Notes: generated by a model not told the origin, from the sequence alone. A stretch of DNA of 64,000 bases from Meandrina meandrites (GCA_963693305.1 OY855916.1:11166001-11230000), one strand, 5' to 3'. Numbered from the stretch's first letter, positions 1 through 11,570 are shown. Made by a program: numbers and translations.

Positions 1-480
1 TGCTAACAACAAACGACACAAAAAACCAAGTTCATTCAACAAAGTATAGAAAAGGCGCGAATCGTGACGTCAATGAGCTATATGACACTCGCAAGTGTGT
101 CATACGGAGAATGCGCCACTCGGGTCCGCGATGGAGTGGGGTATGGAATCTACGAGTGGTTTAGTTCCCAGTAAAACACTCTCCTCCATATAATAAAACT
201 AAAATATTAGACTGAAGTTAAGCGTATAAAATCCTGTATTAATTTTGTAACTTTAAATATCGGGTTAGGGGGTGATACGGGGCTATAGTTACAGGGGGTA
301 GGCTTCTAACGTTCCAGATCTACTTCTTGGTCCAAGAAGCCTGATCTCGCGAATAGCATTTTAAGAGCAATGTTCACACTTATCTCTCTTTTCCATCGCG
401 CCATATAACCTGACTTTGTGTTCAGATTCTTTATCTTGGTTGTAGTAAGGTGCATGTGCAGCGTTTTGTTCTTCATTTAA
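1..480. other. No gene recognised
   Basis: AT-rich sequence. The short open frames here show no recognisable domain, splice pattern or codon bias, and I saw no repeat structure. Confidence 0.5.
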
Positions 481-589
481 TTGTTTCTGAGTTTTGTCAG
501 AAACATTTTGTATCCGCAACAAATGTTTCCCCGTTTGCGCGGCACGGACACAAAACAAATGTTTTGTGTCCCGCTCGTTTGCCTTCCCA

Positions 590-680
590 AGAAACATCAT
601 AGTCAAGCGGATTAGCGAGATGATCGTTACAGACCGGACAAAAGCACCAAATTTGGCACAGGTAGTCCTTTGGGAATGAG
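590..680 (+). repeat. Inverted copy 1 of a dispersed repeat
   Basis: This stretch contains GTTACAGACCGGACAAAAGC followed by CACCAAATTTGG. The same block occurs on the opposite strand near 2635-2680. Just upstream (546-571) is a hairpin with 11-bp arms (GGACACAAAAC and its complement) around AAAT. The two inverted copies may be ends of one roughly 2.2-kb element or two independent insertions of one family. No transposase is visible between them. Confidence 0.5.
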
Positions 681-1158
681 TTTTAAGAACATGGATCACT
701 AGAAGGGATAATAATGTCATCAAAGAAACCGACCACATATTTGTATGTCATTTAGCAAAATGTTTCAGAGAGAAGCCAGGGCTCGCAATTTTAAAGCAAA
801 AAAAAGTGTGGCATGGACAAGGTTAAAAGCAATCCCATTTATTGTCAACGCAAGTTTTGGAATTTTCATAAAATATAAATGCTGTACTACGCATGCCAAG
901 AATGAAGAATATGAAAACGAGGCCAGAAGGTAAAGTCTATTAATTTCACACTTTTAACTTGCATTATAAACATAAATATATAAATAAATAAATGACATAA
1001 ATAACAATGTTTCAATTCTCTAAGATTTAATTTGCTAGTTGTACTTGACCGTACTTGCATCAAATTGTGATATGGCGGGAAACCTCGATCAACTCCATCT
1101 ACTTTGAGCTAAATTGTTGCTACCACCTTTTCATTTTGTACATTCAGATGAACACAGT

Positions 1159-1323
1159 AGGCCATTTCCGAGTTGTCCTTTGCCTCATTTTCAAAACGAG
1201 TCTACGTGCGAAACGATTCAAATGAAAATGAGTTTGATTTGCATGAAAATGGATGCGAAGGTGGAACACATTTTTATATGAATGGTTTCGCACGTGAGGC
1301 AAAAGGTAACTCGGAAATGGCCT
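1159..1323. repeat. Palindromic MITE-like element, 165 bp
   Basis: Inverted ends read AGGCCATTTCCGAG on the left and CTCGGAAATGGCCT on the right. Homology extends inward through TTTTGCCTCA and its complement. It has no coding capacity. Length and structure fit a small non-autonomous DNA transposon. No clear target duplication could be fixed by eye. Confidence 0.6.
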
Positions 1324-1411
1324 GTTCCGTGCAAGATAAGTCAGCTTGTTAACACCTACTCATCAAATAACAACTTGATTTGAATGAGCATTTAATCAGC
1401 GGTTTGCACAC

Positions 1412-1535
1412 TTTTGCCTCCTCAGGGATCATCGCAACACTGGCTCTCAGATCTGCTCTTTTCTCTTCAACCCCAGGCTGCTGGTGAAGGAATTTCAGGT
1501 TATGTCTCTGTACACGTTGTCCAAACTCCAGCCTT
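1412..1535 (-). CDS. Candidate orphan exon, function unknown
   Basis: On the minus strand a pyrimidine-containing tract ending in TTATTCAAG is followed by a frame with protein-like composition. It includes RLEFGQRVQRHN, QQPGVEEKRADL and AMIPEEAKVCKP, with a possible GT donor near 1412 (GCAAAA followed by GTGTGC). There is no start codon and no neighbouring exon was found, so it is either an internal exon of a gene with long introns or a relic. I do not recognise the family. The frame is about 40 codons, so chance openness cannot be excluded; the argument is its charged, low-Phe composition compared with the AT-rich noise nearby. Confidence 0.3.
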
Positions 1536-1539
1536 CTTG

Positions 1540-2600
1540 AATAAGTAATAACAAAGCACTCTGAAAAGCAATCTACCTAGCTTCGGAAAACATGGTGAAG
1601 AAAAGTTAACAGTAACGAACGGGTTTCTCTTTATGATCTCAGAGTAAGATCGCCATTTTTGAAGTAAAGTTTTCGTGCCCTATCAAAAGAAAAAATACAC
1701 ATTGGCTTCGCTATTTCCTTGGTAATTATCTTTGTTCCTGGTATCCCAAAGAAAACCATTCCAGGTCTTTAGCACTCTAGCCTGGTGACCAACTTTACGT
1801 AAACAACAGCCCCATCCCTCTCCCATATGCAGGTCTTCACGCTATCTGGGTGCGACATCCACTCGTTTGACAGTTCCCGCTTGAGAAATGGCAAAAAGAT
1901 TTGGTCCGAATATTTTGAAAACGGTAGCGCGTAACACTTTTACACTCAAACCTGCAGTTATCCGGTTTTGCCTCTGTATCCTGCAACAGCTTCAGTAGAT
2001 CGACTATTAAAACAAACAAACGAAGCCTACCATAATCCGATAATGAAGAGGGATGTTCTGTTCATTACGGTCGCCTTCACGTTGCTGGGTACTGATATAC
2101 AGGTGGCCGAAGAGTCCGATGTTATGCTGTATTGCTTTGATTTGATTTGCTGACGAACGAACAAGTAGTTCCGTCTTGGCATTTCTCGTCAAACAGGTTG
2201 CCGGACCTTTCTATTTCATTAAAGGGTTAAAGTCGTTAACTCGTTGCTTAAACTTAGCTGTAGTGACAGACCTTCTTTGTGGTGACCAGTATCTCCCTGT
2301 CAATTGCTTATCAAACTGTGTGATGAGCCTTACCATTTCTGGACCAGGAAATGGCGATCTGAATAATGCAGCTGGGTTTTTAGTTAGCCTTACGACTTCC
2401 TCAGTGCCCTTGACTTTGGCCTTTTCCTATTAATTTCTTTTTATTATATAGTATTGCCAAAACGATTTGCACAGTTCTGTCGGAATAAGAGGCAAAGTCC
2501 CTTTTCTCATCATTTTACACACAAAATAAAAAAAAAACAGCCAGCACCACAAGGTGACGTAACAAATGACGTCACCTTCGCCTCCAAGCGAGAATATTTT
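1540..2600. other. No gene recognised
   Basis: Several overlapping 60-85 codon frames occur on both strands, none with a recognisable motif. A CRE-like TGACGTCA half-palindrome context occurs near 2554-2575 (GGTGACGT ... ATGACGTCACC). No splice-supported exon was identified. Confidence 0.4.
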
Positions 2601-2619
2601 TTGGAGCATTGGATTTTTG

Positions 2620-2760
2620 GAAATGATATGTTCAAAGGTATGCCAAGTTTGGTGCTTTTGTCCGGTCTGTAACGATTTCTGCAAAATTGAGCACTAACCC
2701 ACTAGACTATCATGAGCAACAGTGTGTCCGCAACAATGTGTCCTCGTTTGCCACCACCTT
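2620..2760 (-). repeat. Inverted copy 2 of the 590-680 repeat
   Basis: This is the reverse complement of the block near 590-680, including the complement of GTTACAGACCGGACAAAAGC. The adjoining GTGTCCGCAACAATGTGTCC resembles the hairpin region preceding copy 1. Confidence 0.5.
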
Positions 2761-3908
2761 AACGGTCATGAAAGAGTCAGAGCTCCGCAAATTTTGCTTT
2801 TTAAATGCGATCCCAGTTCATTTGTATGGAATCAACAAGCTAATATACAATGTAAACTACCAATAATTCAGTTTCCTTACAAGCTAAAAGAAAAGTTAAA
2901 ATTGATGTCCACCAAGCACAGACACTGTTACGACATGAAAGCTCGGACGAACAGATAATGCTGAACACATCAATGACAATCGTTTCAGTATTTTGTTTTT
3001 ATGGGTCAAGGATTCAAACAACAAAGATAACAATGCTTTGGAAAAATATCTCTACATTGCGAAATTTGGCGAACTAGGAGCTACGCTCTTTACAAACGTT
3101 CTTGTTATACTATCGTGAAGCGGGAACAGTCACCAAATTCAATTTTGAAGCGACAAAATTCAAAACTACAAGTTTCGTTTGCTCTTTGGCTAGCTTTTAT
3201 GTGGCATATCCTTGACTGAAACCTTCGTCTTGAGCAATAAGCGGATTAAGATTTCAGAAAATGAATTTATAAATATTTATTTGTTTACTTTCAACGCATT
3301 TATCCAATGTAATTGTAATTCAGTATCGGCGCTAAGCTCAGGTCGCTTGCGGGCAGGAAATTCCGTGATTTCGCAGAACAGTGACTGATAGCTACAGGTA
3401 TCTCTCACTATTTCTAAATCTCGCTTTCGATTGTTTGCACCCAAACAACAAAACAGAGAATTTTATGCACAAGAATCTTGATGCTATTTCTTGTACTGCT
3501 TTGAATCTATTTTTAGTTTAGAAAACGAGATAAGCCTGGATCACGCCACACCAAAAACCAGTTGATTGCATTTCCCAACCAATCAAATCGTCTCACTGGA
3601 ATCTGTGATTGGCAGGGATTGGCAGGCTGAACAGTTCAGCCTCGTTATATAAGATCGCTCCGTGTTTAAAAATGTACGATTATATTTTATCATTTTTAGC
3701 ATGTTTTTAGTTGCTATTTTTTGCAGTTGCGCAATCTTTTGACAAGCTAGCCACAGTCCAACACAAAATGCAAAACCTCTTTTTGCGAGTTAGTTGCACA
3801 CCAAAGTGGAGCTGGATAATAATTTTTCGCCAGTTTAATGTAATTCACTCATTCACGTGTTCTGGCTACAACGCGTGCACGAGACTCATTATGTAACCGT
3901 TTACATAA

Positions 3909-4334
3909 GAGGGGGGCGTTGGGATTTTCGGTTTTGCGGTTTTGACCAGTCCGTACTGCGCAATCTCCGACTACAATGTTTATGTGAGCCTCACACGAAA
4001 GAATGTTTACTGGCAAAGATAAAAATTCTGGAACAAACGTACTTTTTTCTTCATTGGTAACACTAGATGTTACTGCAAAACAATAATAGCGAGTAGAAGA
4101 ATGAACGAAATGACCTGTAATGGCGGACTAAAAAACTTCATGTACGCTATTACCGAAGTTTGACGTCAGCAACGAATTCAAAACAAAAATGAAAACAAAC
4201 CCCGCGACTGCGCAGCACGGGCTGGAAATCATGTTATGTGCGGTTTTCGGTTTTGATCCAATTTTATTGCGGTTTTGCGGTTTTAGATGATTTTTTTGTG
4301 CGGTTTTCCAGTTTCTACTAGGCCCCAACGCCCC
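3909..4334. mobile_element. 426-bp MITE with 6-bp target duplication
   Basis: The element starts GAGGGGGGCGTTGGG and ends with CCCCAACGCCCC, so the ends are imperfect inverted repeats. It is flanked by ACATAA on both sides (3903-3908 and 4335-4340). Units C and D have the uninterrupted sequence with a single ACATAA at the equivalent place (near 17649 and 21409). It has no coding capacity and contains a repeated GCGGTTTT motif. Insertion therefore happened after the duplication that produced the units. Confidence 0.85.
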
Positions 4335-5268
4335 ACATAACTATATGACCGCAAAGATCAAGAGTGTTATCGATCTATAAATGGATTTTAAGGTATTTAG
4401 TGAGCATAATTGGATGAACTCATAACCTCATCAATGAAATGTAAACTCCTGGATCAGATTTGCTCACGATTTTTTTTTTCATTCAGGCTACAAAAGAAAA
4501 GCAAACATCACGAGATACTAATTAGCTGATATTACAGCCTTGGACCCAACCAGTGTCTAAACAAGCAGAGTCGCAAGCAAAATCAGTGTATGGACTCTTG
4601 CCCCTGTTGTGGTAAGGTTTATTTCATGATTTCTTGTATTTAAGGCACAATTAGACCACATAATAATGATAACTGCAGGTATAAATAAGCGCCACACATG
4701 TATCGGTTTACATTTGGACTTCATGTGCTGTGTAATTCTTGAAGAACCGTTGAGAGGGTATTTTTTTCCAAGACCAACCGCCCCCACAATCAAAACGACA
4801 GTTTCTGACTAATCAAAACGGGATTGAAAAAAAAAATGAAAATATATCCCGCTAAACGGCCGGAACGAATTTTTCATGCCTTGAAAAATGAAACTCCCAC
4901 TTATGTTGTGCAATATATCAATTAAATGAATCAGAAACATAGCAAGGGTTTACAACAAAGGCGAACAAGCTGGGTCGATTCAAAGTACCATTTTCAGAAG
5001 TTAAAAAAAAATTCTCAAAGACTATCACACTTCGATTTCAGAGACTAGCAGGTCAAGAATGCAATTATTGCCCATCAGCTTAAACATTATTTAAGATAAT
5101 GTATTCCTCTTCAGACCCTTAGGCAGGAAATTTTATCTGAAGGGATGACAAGCAGGCTAACAGCTTCTTCAAGTCACGTACGAAGACATGCTGCTTGAAA
5201 ACATAATCTCTTCCTTTTGTAAATCAGTAATTATCCGCTGTCGAAACACATATTCGCTGCAAAACATC

Positions 5269-5739
5269 ATGAAAGGTGACCATCGCAAACGTTTTGCTTT
5301 TTTAACCTCAAAGGATTCTGACAACCGCAGAAGACAACGCTCAGTTTCAATTGCCTGTCCAAGTGATGCCATTCGCCAAGGGACGAATTTCCCGCTACAT
5401 AACGGAGATGGTAGCATTGATAAACAAGCCATCTTTCCCAACAATACCGTCCCAAGAAGACGAAAATCACAGCCTGTCATAAGGGATAGGGGGCTGTCAG
5501 TATCGGGGACGCTTTCTGGACACAGATGCCTTTTTGGCCCTCTTTTCAGTTATTCTTCCTCAGCTTTTGAAAGAAGAAAAGTTGTTAATGTCAATCTCGA
5601 CAAGTCGGTTATAATAGATGACTTTGAGAACGAGGACATACGAAAGATTTGGAGCTCACTGAAAGACAAGAGTGTCTTTAGAGAAACTAGCGTTCAAGAT
5701 GGTTACCTTACAACGACACTGTGTTCAACTGAGCTTTGA
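5269..5739 (+). CDS. Small basic protein with STEL C terminus, copy A
   Basis: The product is 156 residues from the ATG at 5269; an in-frame ATG at 5188 would add 27 residues. I chose 5269 because copy B starts at the same aligned ATG and has no open frame upstream. Visible features: a Ser/Arg-rich segment near residues 19-28 (NRRRQRSVS), a second basic site PRRRKSQP near 69, an acidic patch (DDFENEDIRK), and the terminal nonapeptide TTTLCSTEL. The last residues S-T-E-L fit the class I PDZ ligand pattern [S/T]-x-hydrophobic. RSVS and RRKSQP resemble basophilic-kinase or 14-3-3-type sites. No signal peptide, membrane segment or known domain is seen. It is a single exon and AATAAA lies about 90 bp after the stop. 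Function unknown; a scaffold-binding phosphoprotein is inference only. Confidence 0.75.
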   Translation: MKGDHRKRFAFLTSKDSDNRRRQRSVSIACPSDAIRQGTNFPLHNGDGSIDKQAIFPNNTVPRRRKSQPVIRDRGLSVSGTLSGHRCLFGPLFSYSSSAFERRKVVNVNLDKSVIIDDFENEDIRKIWSSLKDKSVFRETSVQDGYLTTTLCSTEL

Positions 5740-6577
5740 GTTACAAAGTTTCTTGAGACAAAACTAATTTACGTGATGGTTGACGACCTCGACGCCTTGT
5801 GGAATTCGTCTGCACGGGACTGGAAACACAAATAAATCGGTTTGATTTCAATAACTGTCAGCCTCACTTAGCTTCTGTAAATGTAAAGTGGAGACATTAG
5901 AAATACTGTAGTTAGTACTATCTTGGTGTACTGTATTCTCACGCGTAAAATATTCATATTCGGGACATATTTTCCTCAAAGTGGCTACGTCTTCGTATTT
6001 TTAAAGAAAAGATGTTGTGTTTATTGCTTCTCATTAGTCGCACAATTTACTCGTAAATATTCTATCCACTTATAAGCAGTGAACTTTTACCAACAACAAT
6101 CATTGAAAAAATACCTCTTGAGTGACTCGCGTTGATTATTAAAATTTAACGTCTTCGAACACGAAACCAAGCTGGTACTAGACTTAGCATCCCTTTAAAT
6201 ACAAGTGTAAGTGACTTGATTCACAGCAACAAAAAAACTTCCGTAATGCAAGGTAAGCAGTAAACCTGCGATGATTTGAGAGTTTTAAGACTGTGATAAT
6301 AAACGTAAATCTTATCAGAAATTTGCAGTCATGAAGATAATCCGATTAAACATGCTTAAACGAAACAGTGTCTGATCTCGGCCCCTCAAGTCAATGTAAG
6401 GAGATCATTAAAATATGCACATATTTGTTAAAGGTCAAACAGCTTCCTTCGTATAACTGTTGTGTGGACGAAGTTATTTTAACCTAGGGCAAATTTATTA
6501 AAGTGGCTATATTAATGAAACGTGCAAGGTGTGTGATGCTTCCAAAAATGTTCCGTTAAGTTGGGGTGACATAGTTA

Positions 6578-6870
6578 CTTAGGCACGGTGGCCTAATGGT
6601 AAGTGTGCTGGACTCCAGATCGGGGATCCGGGTTCGAGCCCTGGCTGGGGCACTGCGTTGTGTTCTTGGGCAAGACACTTTACTCTCATAGTGCCTCTCT
6701 CCACCCAGGTGTACAACTAAGTACCGGTGAATTTACTGCTGGGGGTAACCCTGCGATGGACTGGCATCCCATCCAGGGGGAGAGTAGAAATACTACTAGT
6801 CGCTTCATGCTACGGAAACCGGAATAAGCTCCGGCCTGATGGGCCACTAGGCTCGTATACAGACTTTACC
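6578..6870 (+). mobile_element. tRNA-derived SINE
   Basis: The head is tRNA-like, with an A box TGGCCTAATGG (6589-6599) and a B box GGTTCGAGCC (6631-6640). The body contains CTTGGGCAAGACACTTTAC, CCTGCGATGGACTGGCATCC and a CTCCGGCCTGATGGGCC stretch. From memory the body resembles the conserved central domains of widespread eumetazoan SINEs; the exact family needs a library search. TAGTTA flanks both ends (6572-6577 and 6871-6876). Unit C has the uninterrupted site near 19390, so this SINE is younger than the A/C duplication. The long open frame over it is incidental. Confidence 0.85.
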
Positions 6871-6944
6871 TAGTTAGTTAGTGGTTTGACGGAGACCACT
6901 TTTTACATGTTACTTTCAAGACTTTTCGGCTAGTGCTTGACGGC

Positions 6945-7860
6945 CCATTATGGCTTTTTTTGGCTATTTCTCGAAATAACTTTGCTTTTATTTAACCAAA
7001 ATTAGACAGTACTGTTTGAGTGTTGGTGCAAGCCAGTTGATGACGTCACGAGGACATGCCTAATGTCACGTGACCCTGAAACTGAGTTTACACAAGAAAC
7101 TTAGAGCTTTATCAATAGTTTTCTAATGGCACAAAAACCTGAGAATAAGAGCAAAAACTTGTGCCCCGCCGAACACCTTTTTGAAAGCAAGTTCTGAATA
7201 TTTTTTTTTAATTGTCGTAAAACGCATGCTTACGTTTCAATAAAAAGTGTATTTTCTTTCGATTTACTGAAAAAAAAAGAAGCAACGCTTTCTCTTCCGG
7301 AGAAAAGTACCAATTTTTGACTGCACCGGAAGTAAAACTTTATGATGATTGATTGGTTAAAAGCACCGTAATTGGCATTGCCGCTGTAAGTTGGCTTCCT
7401 CACTGCTCACGTGCGCCTTAAAAACATTTTCGATGGGACAAACTTTAATTACGTCTTGCTTGTTTGCGATCAACGTTTACTGTCGCTTAAGTGACATTTA
7501 CAGGCAATAAAAATATAAAAAAAGAGCTGGACGCAGCTAGTAATCATGGCGTTTTAATAGTGTGATTTTCTTTCTTTCGACCTTGTTATTTGCCAAACAC
7601 GCGTAAACAGCATTATTATATTAGTTTAATTTTTTGAGCTGGAAAGCTTGTTCGGTTAAATGAAACGTTTGTAATTGCGTTCGACGAAGGAGAGCTCATG
7701 CTAATCGTGTGGTTTGCGGGTTACGTCCCGCGGGTATCGATCGCGATGCCATACGATTTCAGTATGGCAAAGTAGTATGACAGAGTAGTGGAAATCGAGT
7801 AAGTCCATTCGTAGTTTCATAGCAGTTTTTATCTAGGTAAGCCAGTGTGTTTTCATGCAA
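6945..7860. other. Sequence absent from unit C, no gene
   Basis: This is the first part of the roughly 1.9-kb block present in A but missing from C. GGCCCATTA at its left edge has an inverted partner TAATGGGCC near 8778, which may mark the ends of one insertion. No domain-bearing frame was found. Confidence 0.4.
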
Positions 7861-7861
7861 T

Positions 7862-8366
7862 TTAGTGGCGGCTCCAGGGGAAGGGTCCGGGGGGTCTGCC
7901 CCCCCCCCCCCCCCATCAGACCTGACGTTTATTTGAGACTGAAATTCATATATATACAGGATCGTATATCACTTTTTAACTGGCTGATTTTTTTAATGAA
8001 ACGCGAGTTGCATTCTGCCACTAAACTAAATTCCAGAAATATTCAAAATGTAATTGCTCTTGTTTCCCTTCTATGATCTGCTCTCCTTTGCTCGCAAAGA
8101 AGTATTTCCCGCGCCAACGGTGACCGGCGTTGACAGATTATCTGTACAATCTTTGTTACCAAGCGCAAGAGGAGGATATTCCGAGGGTGGATCCTTTACG
8201 AGTAGAATTCAAGTACACGGTAAGGGGCCAAGGAATTATAACGTGCAACCGCGACTGGTAGGAGGGTATGAGCGAGAAGTAATTTGCCCCCAAAAAAGTT
8301 CAACAGTCCTTTCCGAACCAAAGTTTTGACCCACCAATGAAAAATTCCTGGACCCGCCCCAGCAAT
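7862..8366. mobile_element. Possible non-autonomous element with poly-C tract
   Basis: The left end TGGCGGCTCCAGGG and the inverted right end (complement TGGGGCGGGTCCAGG) are similar. A run of about 18 C follows the left end near 7899. The two frames over it (73 and 91 codons) have no recognisable domain. Boundaries are approximate. Confidence 0.4.
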
Positions 8367-8837
8367 GTATACGTTTCACAAAATGTAATTACACGTCGTT
8401 AGCATTTCATTGAAAGAGAGGGGTAGAGGATCAAGAGAAAGCAATTTATGGCAAAAAAATCTTGTTCATTCTTAATATTCTTTTCTGTAAGTCACTATAA
8501 AAAAGTACAATTATCTTGCCTTTCTGCCACTGAAGAACAAGTAAGCTTACTGCAGTTTTTTAAGGACTTTGTTCAATTCAAATATGGTTTAATTTTTGCC
8601 CATAGCTTTCATAAACTTCTGCTGTGAGCTTGACCGCAAAACTTGACCGGGTAGCTCTCTATCTTCGCATGTTTTCTAATGCATCGCCACTGCTGTTTTG
8701 AAAGATGTCAGCGAGAAAACCGGAAGCAAAATTGCACTTGTGTGACAACCGCGTAACTTGGCAACGAGATACTGTAATGGGCCCTTAAGCCCTTAACATT
8801 TGAAATGATTCGTGCACGCCGAAAAAAGCTTCGTGCA

Positions 8838-8975
8838 CGTTAAGTTTCAAACGGCAACTTGTTGTGAGATTCATGCAAGTGCCTAAGATTTCTAGATTTC
8901 TCGGATCATGTGGTCGTGCCCAGAGTGCAGGGCGGATCCTTACTCGACAACAAAGAGTCGCTCTTGAAAACAACA
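8838..8975 (+). repeat. Displaced 3' end of unit A
   Basis: Similar to 19465-19600 in unit C: GTTTCAAACGGC, GAGATTCATGCAAGTG and CTAAGATTTCTAGATT are shared. In C this block directly follows the homologue of 6900-6945. Confidence 0.7.
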
Positions 8976-8979
8976 ACAA

Positions 8980-9390
8980 CATTGAAAAATTATGTCACAA
9001 ATCAAAATTGCTCATCGCTTCACACAAAACCTGTAGAACTAAGACCGTAAAACATATTTGGGTGTCAGTATTTGGCGATGCTATTTAAGTGAAACTAAGC
9101 GAGTCTTTTAACCAACACTGATTCACGAACTAATTTACTATCGACGTTCAGTGAACAAACCTTACACACACTGCTGTTTCCGAATATTTCCTTTTTATTA
9201 CCTACTTTGTTAGGCCTTTAGCTTCTTTATAGGGAGCACAGGCCATCGACGAGAAGACCTTCAACGTTGTCAGTCGTGTATTCTCTTTCTAAGTATAATC
9301 CCGCTAATAATTTAAATATTTAACTCTTCGCGTGATTCAATATGCAAAGCCAGAACATAACACCTTATAGATAAAAAGACTGATTCTTAG
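8980..9390. other. No gene recognised
   Basis: AT-rich spacer; no repeat partner or credible exon seen. Confidence 0.4.
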
Positions 9391-9500
9391 AAACTTCTGG
9401 AATGCACAAACGTGATGAATTCCAATCTGCGTCGCTATTTTTGTATTTTCATATATTTTTGTTTCTTAATGCACGTCATTTCCTGTACCACTCCATGCTA
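9390..9500 (+). repeat. Dispersed repeat, first copy
   Basis: The segment with TGGAATGCACAAACGTGATG and ATTTCCTGTACCACT resembles 12040-12150 (TGGAATGAACAAACGTGATG), in the same orientation, so the two copies bracket unit B. Confidence 0.55.
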
Positions 9501-10029
9501 TTGTGTATTACAATATTCTCTATTTATATAATATTGAAGTTTCATTCTGTTATTTGTCAGGTTTGGCCAACAGTCATACAGCAGTCATAAACCACCAAAC
9601 AGTATAAGTACCCTGATGGCAAGACAGGACTGAGCCCCCAGTTTTTGACTCGAAGTTGCTGAGTTGCTGATCATGTTATGATGGCATGACACCTTTCTCG
9701 GTGTGCTCAGTGCCCGTGCTATGTTTGGTTAAATAATTTAGGCAAGATCTTTAAAAGGACAGACCTCGTATATGACGTCACAGCGATGGATGTGATTAAC
9801 GCGCATTATATCCCCACCAACATTGTTTTTGCCTTGGTAGAAAATATCCATACTCCTTTTCCCCACCCCGCAGGGATTGTGTTTGCTTTCATACCCCCAC
9901 CCCTTTTGTACTACCAGTGAAGACCTACTCTAACTCTTCAACGTTTTACCTTTTGAGACCCTCCCCCTCACTGAAATTTTCATTGATCATGACCCTCTGT
10001 GGAGTGGGTATGGATATATTCTGAAATCA

Positions 10030-11570
10030 GACAATATCGTTCAGACATTTAGGCACGAGATTCTGTCTGAGGGACGACAAAAAGGTCAAGTAGGGTAACA
10101 GCTTTTTTTAAGTCATGTGCGAAGACATGCTTTATAAATAAATACGATCTCTTCCTTTGGTAAATCAGTCGGCATCCGCTCTCGAGACGCATCTACGCAG
10201 CAAAACATCATGAAAGGTGACCTTCGCAAACTTTTTACTTTTTTAACCTCAAAGAATTCTGACAACCGTAGAAGACAACGCTCCGTTTCAATTGCCTGTC
10301 CAAGAGATGCAATTCGCCAAGATATGAATTTTCCACTGCATTACGGAGATGGAAGCATTGATAAACAAACCCACTTTTCCAACAATACCGTTCCAAGGAG
10401 AAGAAAATCACAGCCTGTTATAAGAGACATGGGGCTGCCAGCATCAGAGTCGCTTTCTGGACACAGCTGCCATCTTGGCCCTGTCTTCAGTAATCCTTCC
10501 TCGGCTTTTGAAAGAAGAAAAGTTGTTAATGTCAATCTCGACAAGTCGATTTTAATGGATGACTTTGAAAACGAGGACATACGAAAGGTTTGGAGCTCAC
10601 TAAAGGACAGCACTAAGGTGTTCAGTGAAACCAGCGTTCAAGATGGTTGCCTTACAACGACGCTGTGTTCAACTGAGCTTTGAGTTCAATGATTTCCCAA
10701 ATTAACGTTCCTTATCATGAGGCAAATTCGCTTTGTTCATGACGGGACGATTGATTTCTTGTCAACGTTCTTCTCCACGAGACTAGAAACACAAAACAGT
10801 TGGTCTGAATTCATATAATTTGTGCCTGACTTCTCCAAATAAAACTGGAGGCATAAGACATACTGGAGTTAGGTACTTTTTGGTGGCTATTCTGACACGT
10901 AAAATATCAGATTCTTACGGGCACCGAATCTTTGGCACATATTTTCCTCAAATGAAGCTCTTATTTGAGACGTTTTGTTTACTATTGCCTGTTAGGATTC
11001 ACAGAGTTCATTTGTAAATATTCTCTCCACTTACTGGTAGTGACGATCAAAAGCAATCAATGGAAATACCTTAAGGTACTCATATGTAGTTGTAAAGATA
11101 ATGCTCTTAAACACCAGACCAATTGGTACTAGATTGAGCATTCCTGTAAAATATACTAGTATAAGTACTTGAAGATATTATTCACAACAAAAGAAGCCGA
11201 ACCATATTAAACATAGCCGAAGAAACCGCGATGATTTGAGATTTTAAAAAGTATGAAAATAAATGTGTCTTATCAAACCTTATCAGAAATCCACATTCAT
11301 TGAGAAAATCCGATTAACCACATTACTTAACTTAACAGTTAAACATTGTTTGTCAGAACGCGACCCCTCGAGTCAATGTAAGGATATCATTAAAATATGC
11401 ACGATATTTTTAGGTCAAAGAACTCTCTTCCTCTTGCTCGTTTGTGGATGTAATTCTTAATTATCCCGTTTTGGATTACATGACGTAGTGAGACAAACTC
11501 GTCAAGTTATAACAATGAGACCTTTTATGATGTGTCGTGCTTCCAAACCGGTTTCATGAAATGGCGGTTG
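10030..11570 (+). repeat. Segmental duplication unit B
   Basis: Homology to A begins near TTCAGACATTTAGGCACGAG (A: near 5113) and continues through the gene and its 3' flank to the block containing AGTCAATGTAAGGA. The long 5' flank shared by A, C and D is missing here. Confidence 0.75.
10210..10683 (+). CDS. Small basic protein with STEL C terminus, copy B
   Basis: The product is 157 residues starting at the ATG in CATCATGAAAGGTGAC, a context shared with copy A. It aligns with A over its full length. The only visible length change is one extra codon near residue 138 (DSTKVF against DKSVF). The sites NRRRQRSVS (residues 19-27) and PRRRKSQP, the acidic DDFENEDIRK segment and terminal TTTLCSTEL are all kept. 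Many differences from A are third-position changes, and the frame is open through an in-frame indel, which argues for a protein-coding locus. It has one exon and no signal peptide or membrane span. CCAAATAAAA lies about 150 bp after the stop as a possible polyadenylation signal. Function unknown. Confidence 0.75.
   Translation: MKGDLRKLFTFLTSKNSDNRRRQRSVSIACPRDAIRQDMNFPLHYGDGSIDKQTHFSNNTVPRRRKSQPVIRDMGLPASESLSGHSCHLGPVFSNPSSAFERRKVVNVNLDKSILMDDFENEDIRKVWSSLKDSTKVFSETSVQDGCLTTTLCSTEL

Larger units (their letters stand above)
3640..6945 (+). repeat. Segmental duplication unit A
   Basis: The unit shares long similarity with unit C (about 17030-19620) and partly with B and D. Shared landmarks are CCAAAGTGGAGCTGGATAAT (near 3804 and 17540), the gene with the STEL terminus, and a 3' flank ending GTTACTTTCAAGA. 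A further block shared with C (near 8838-8975, containing CCTAAGATTTCTAGATTTCT) is displaced by about 1.9 kb, implying a later insertion in A or a deletion in C between about 6945 and 8838. Confidence 0.8.

Noticed and set aside
5188..5268. Upstream in-frame ATG for STEL copy A
   Set aside because: Copy B has no matching open frame upstream and the aligned ATG is at 5269/10210, so the extra 27 residues are probably not translated.
6589..6640. tRNA gene
   Set aside because: A and B boxes are present but the sequence continues into a SINE body and does not close an acceptor stem.
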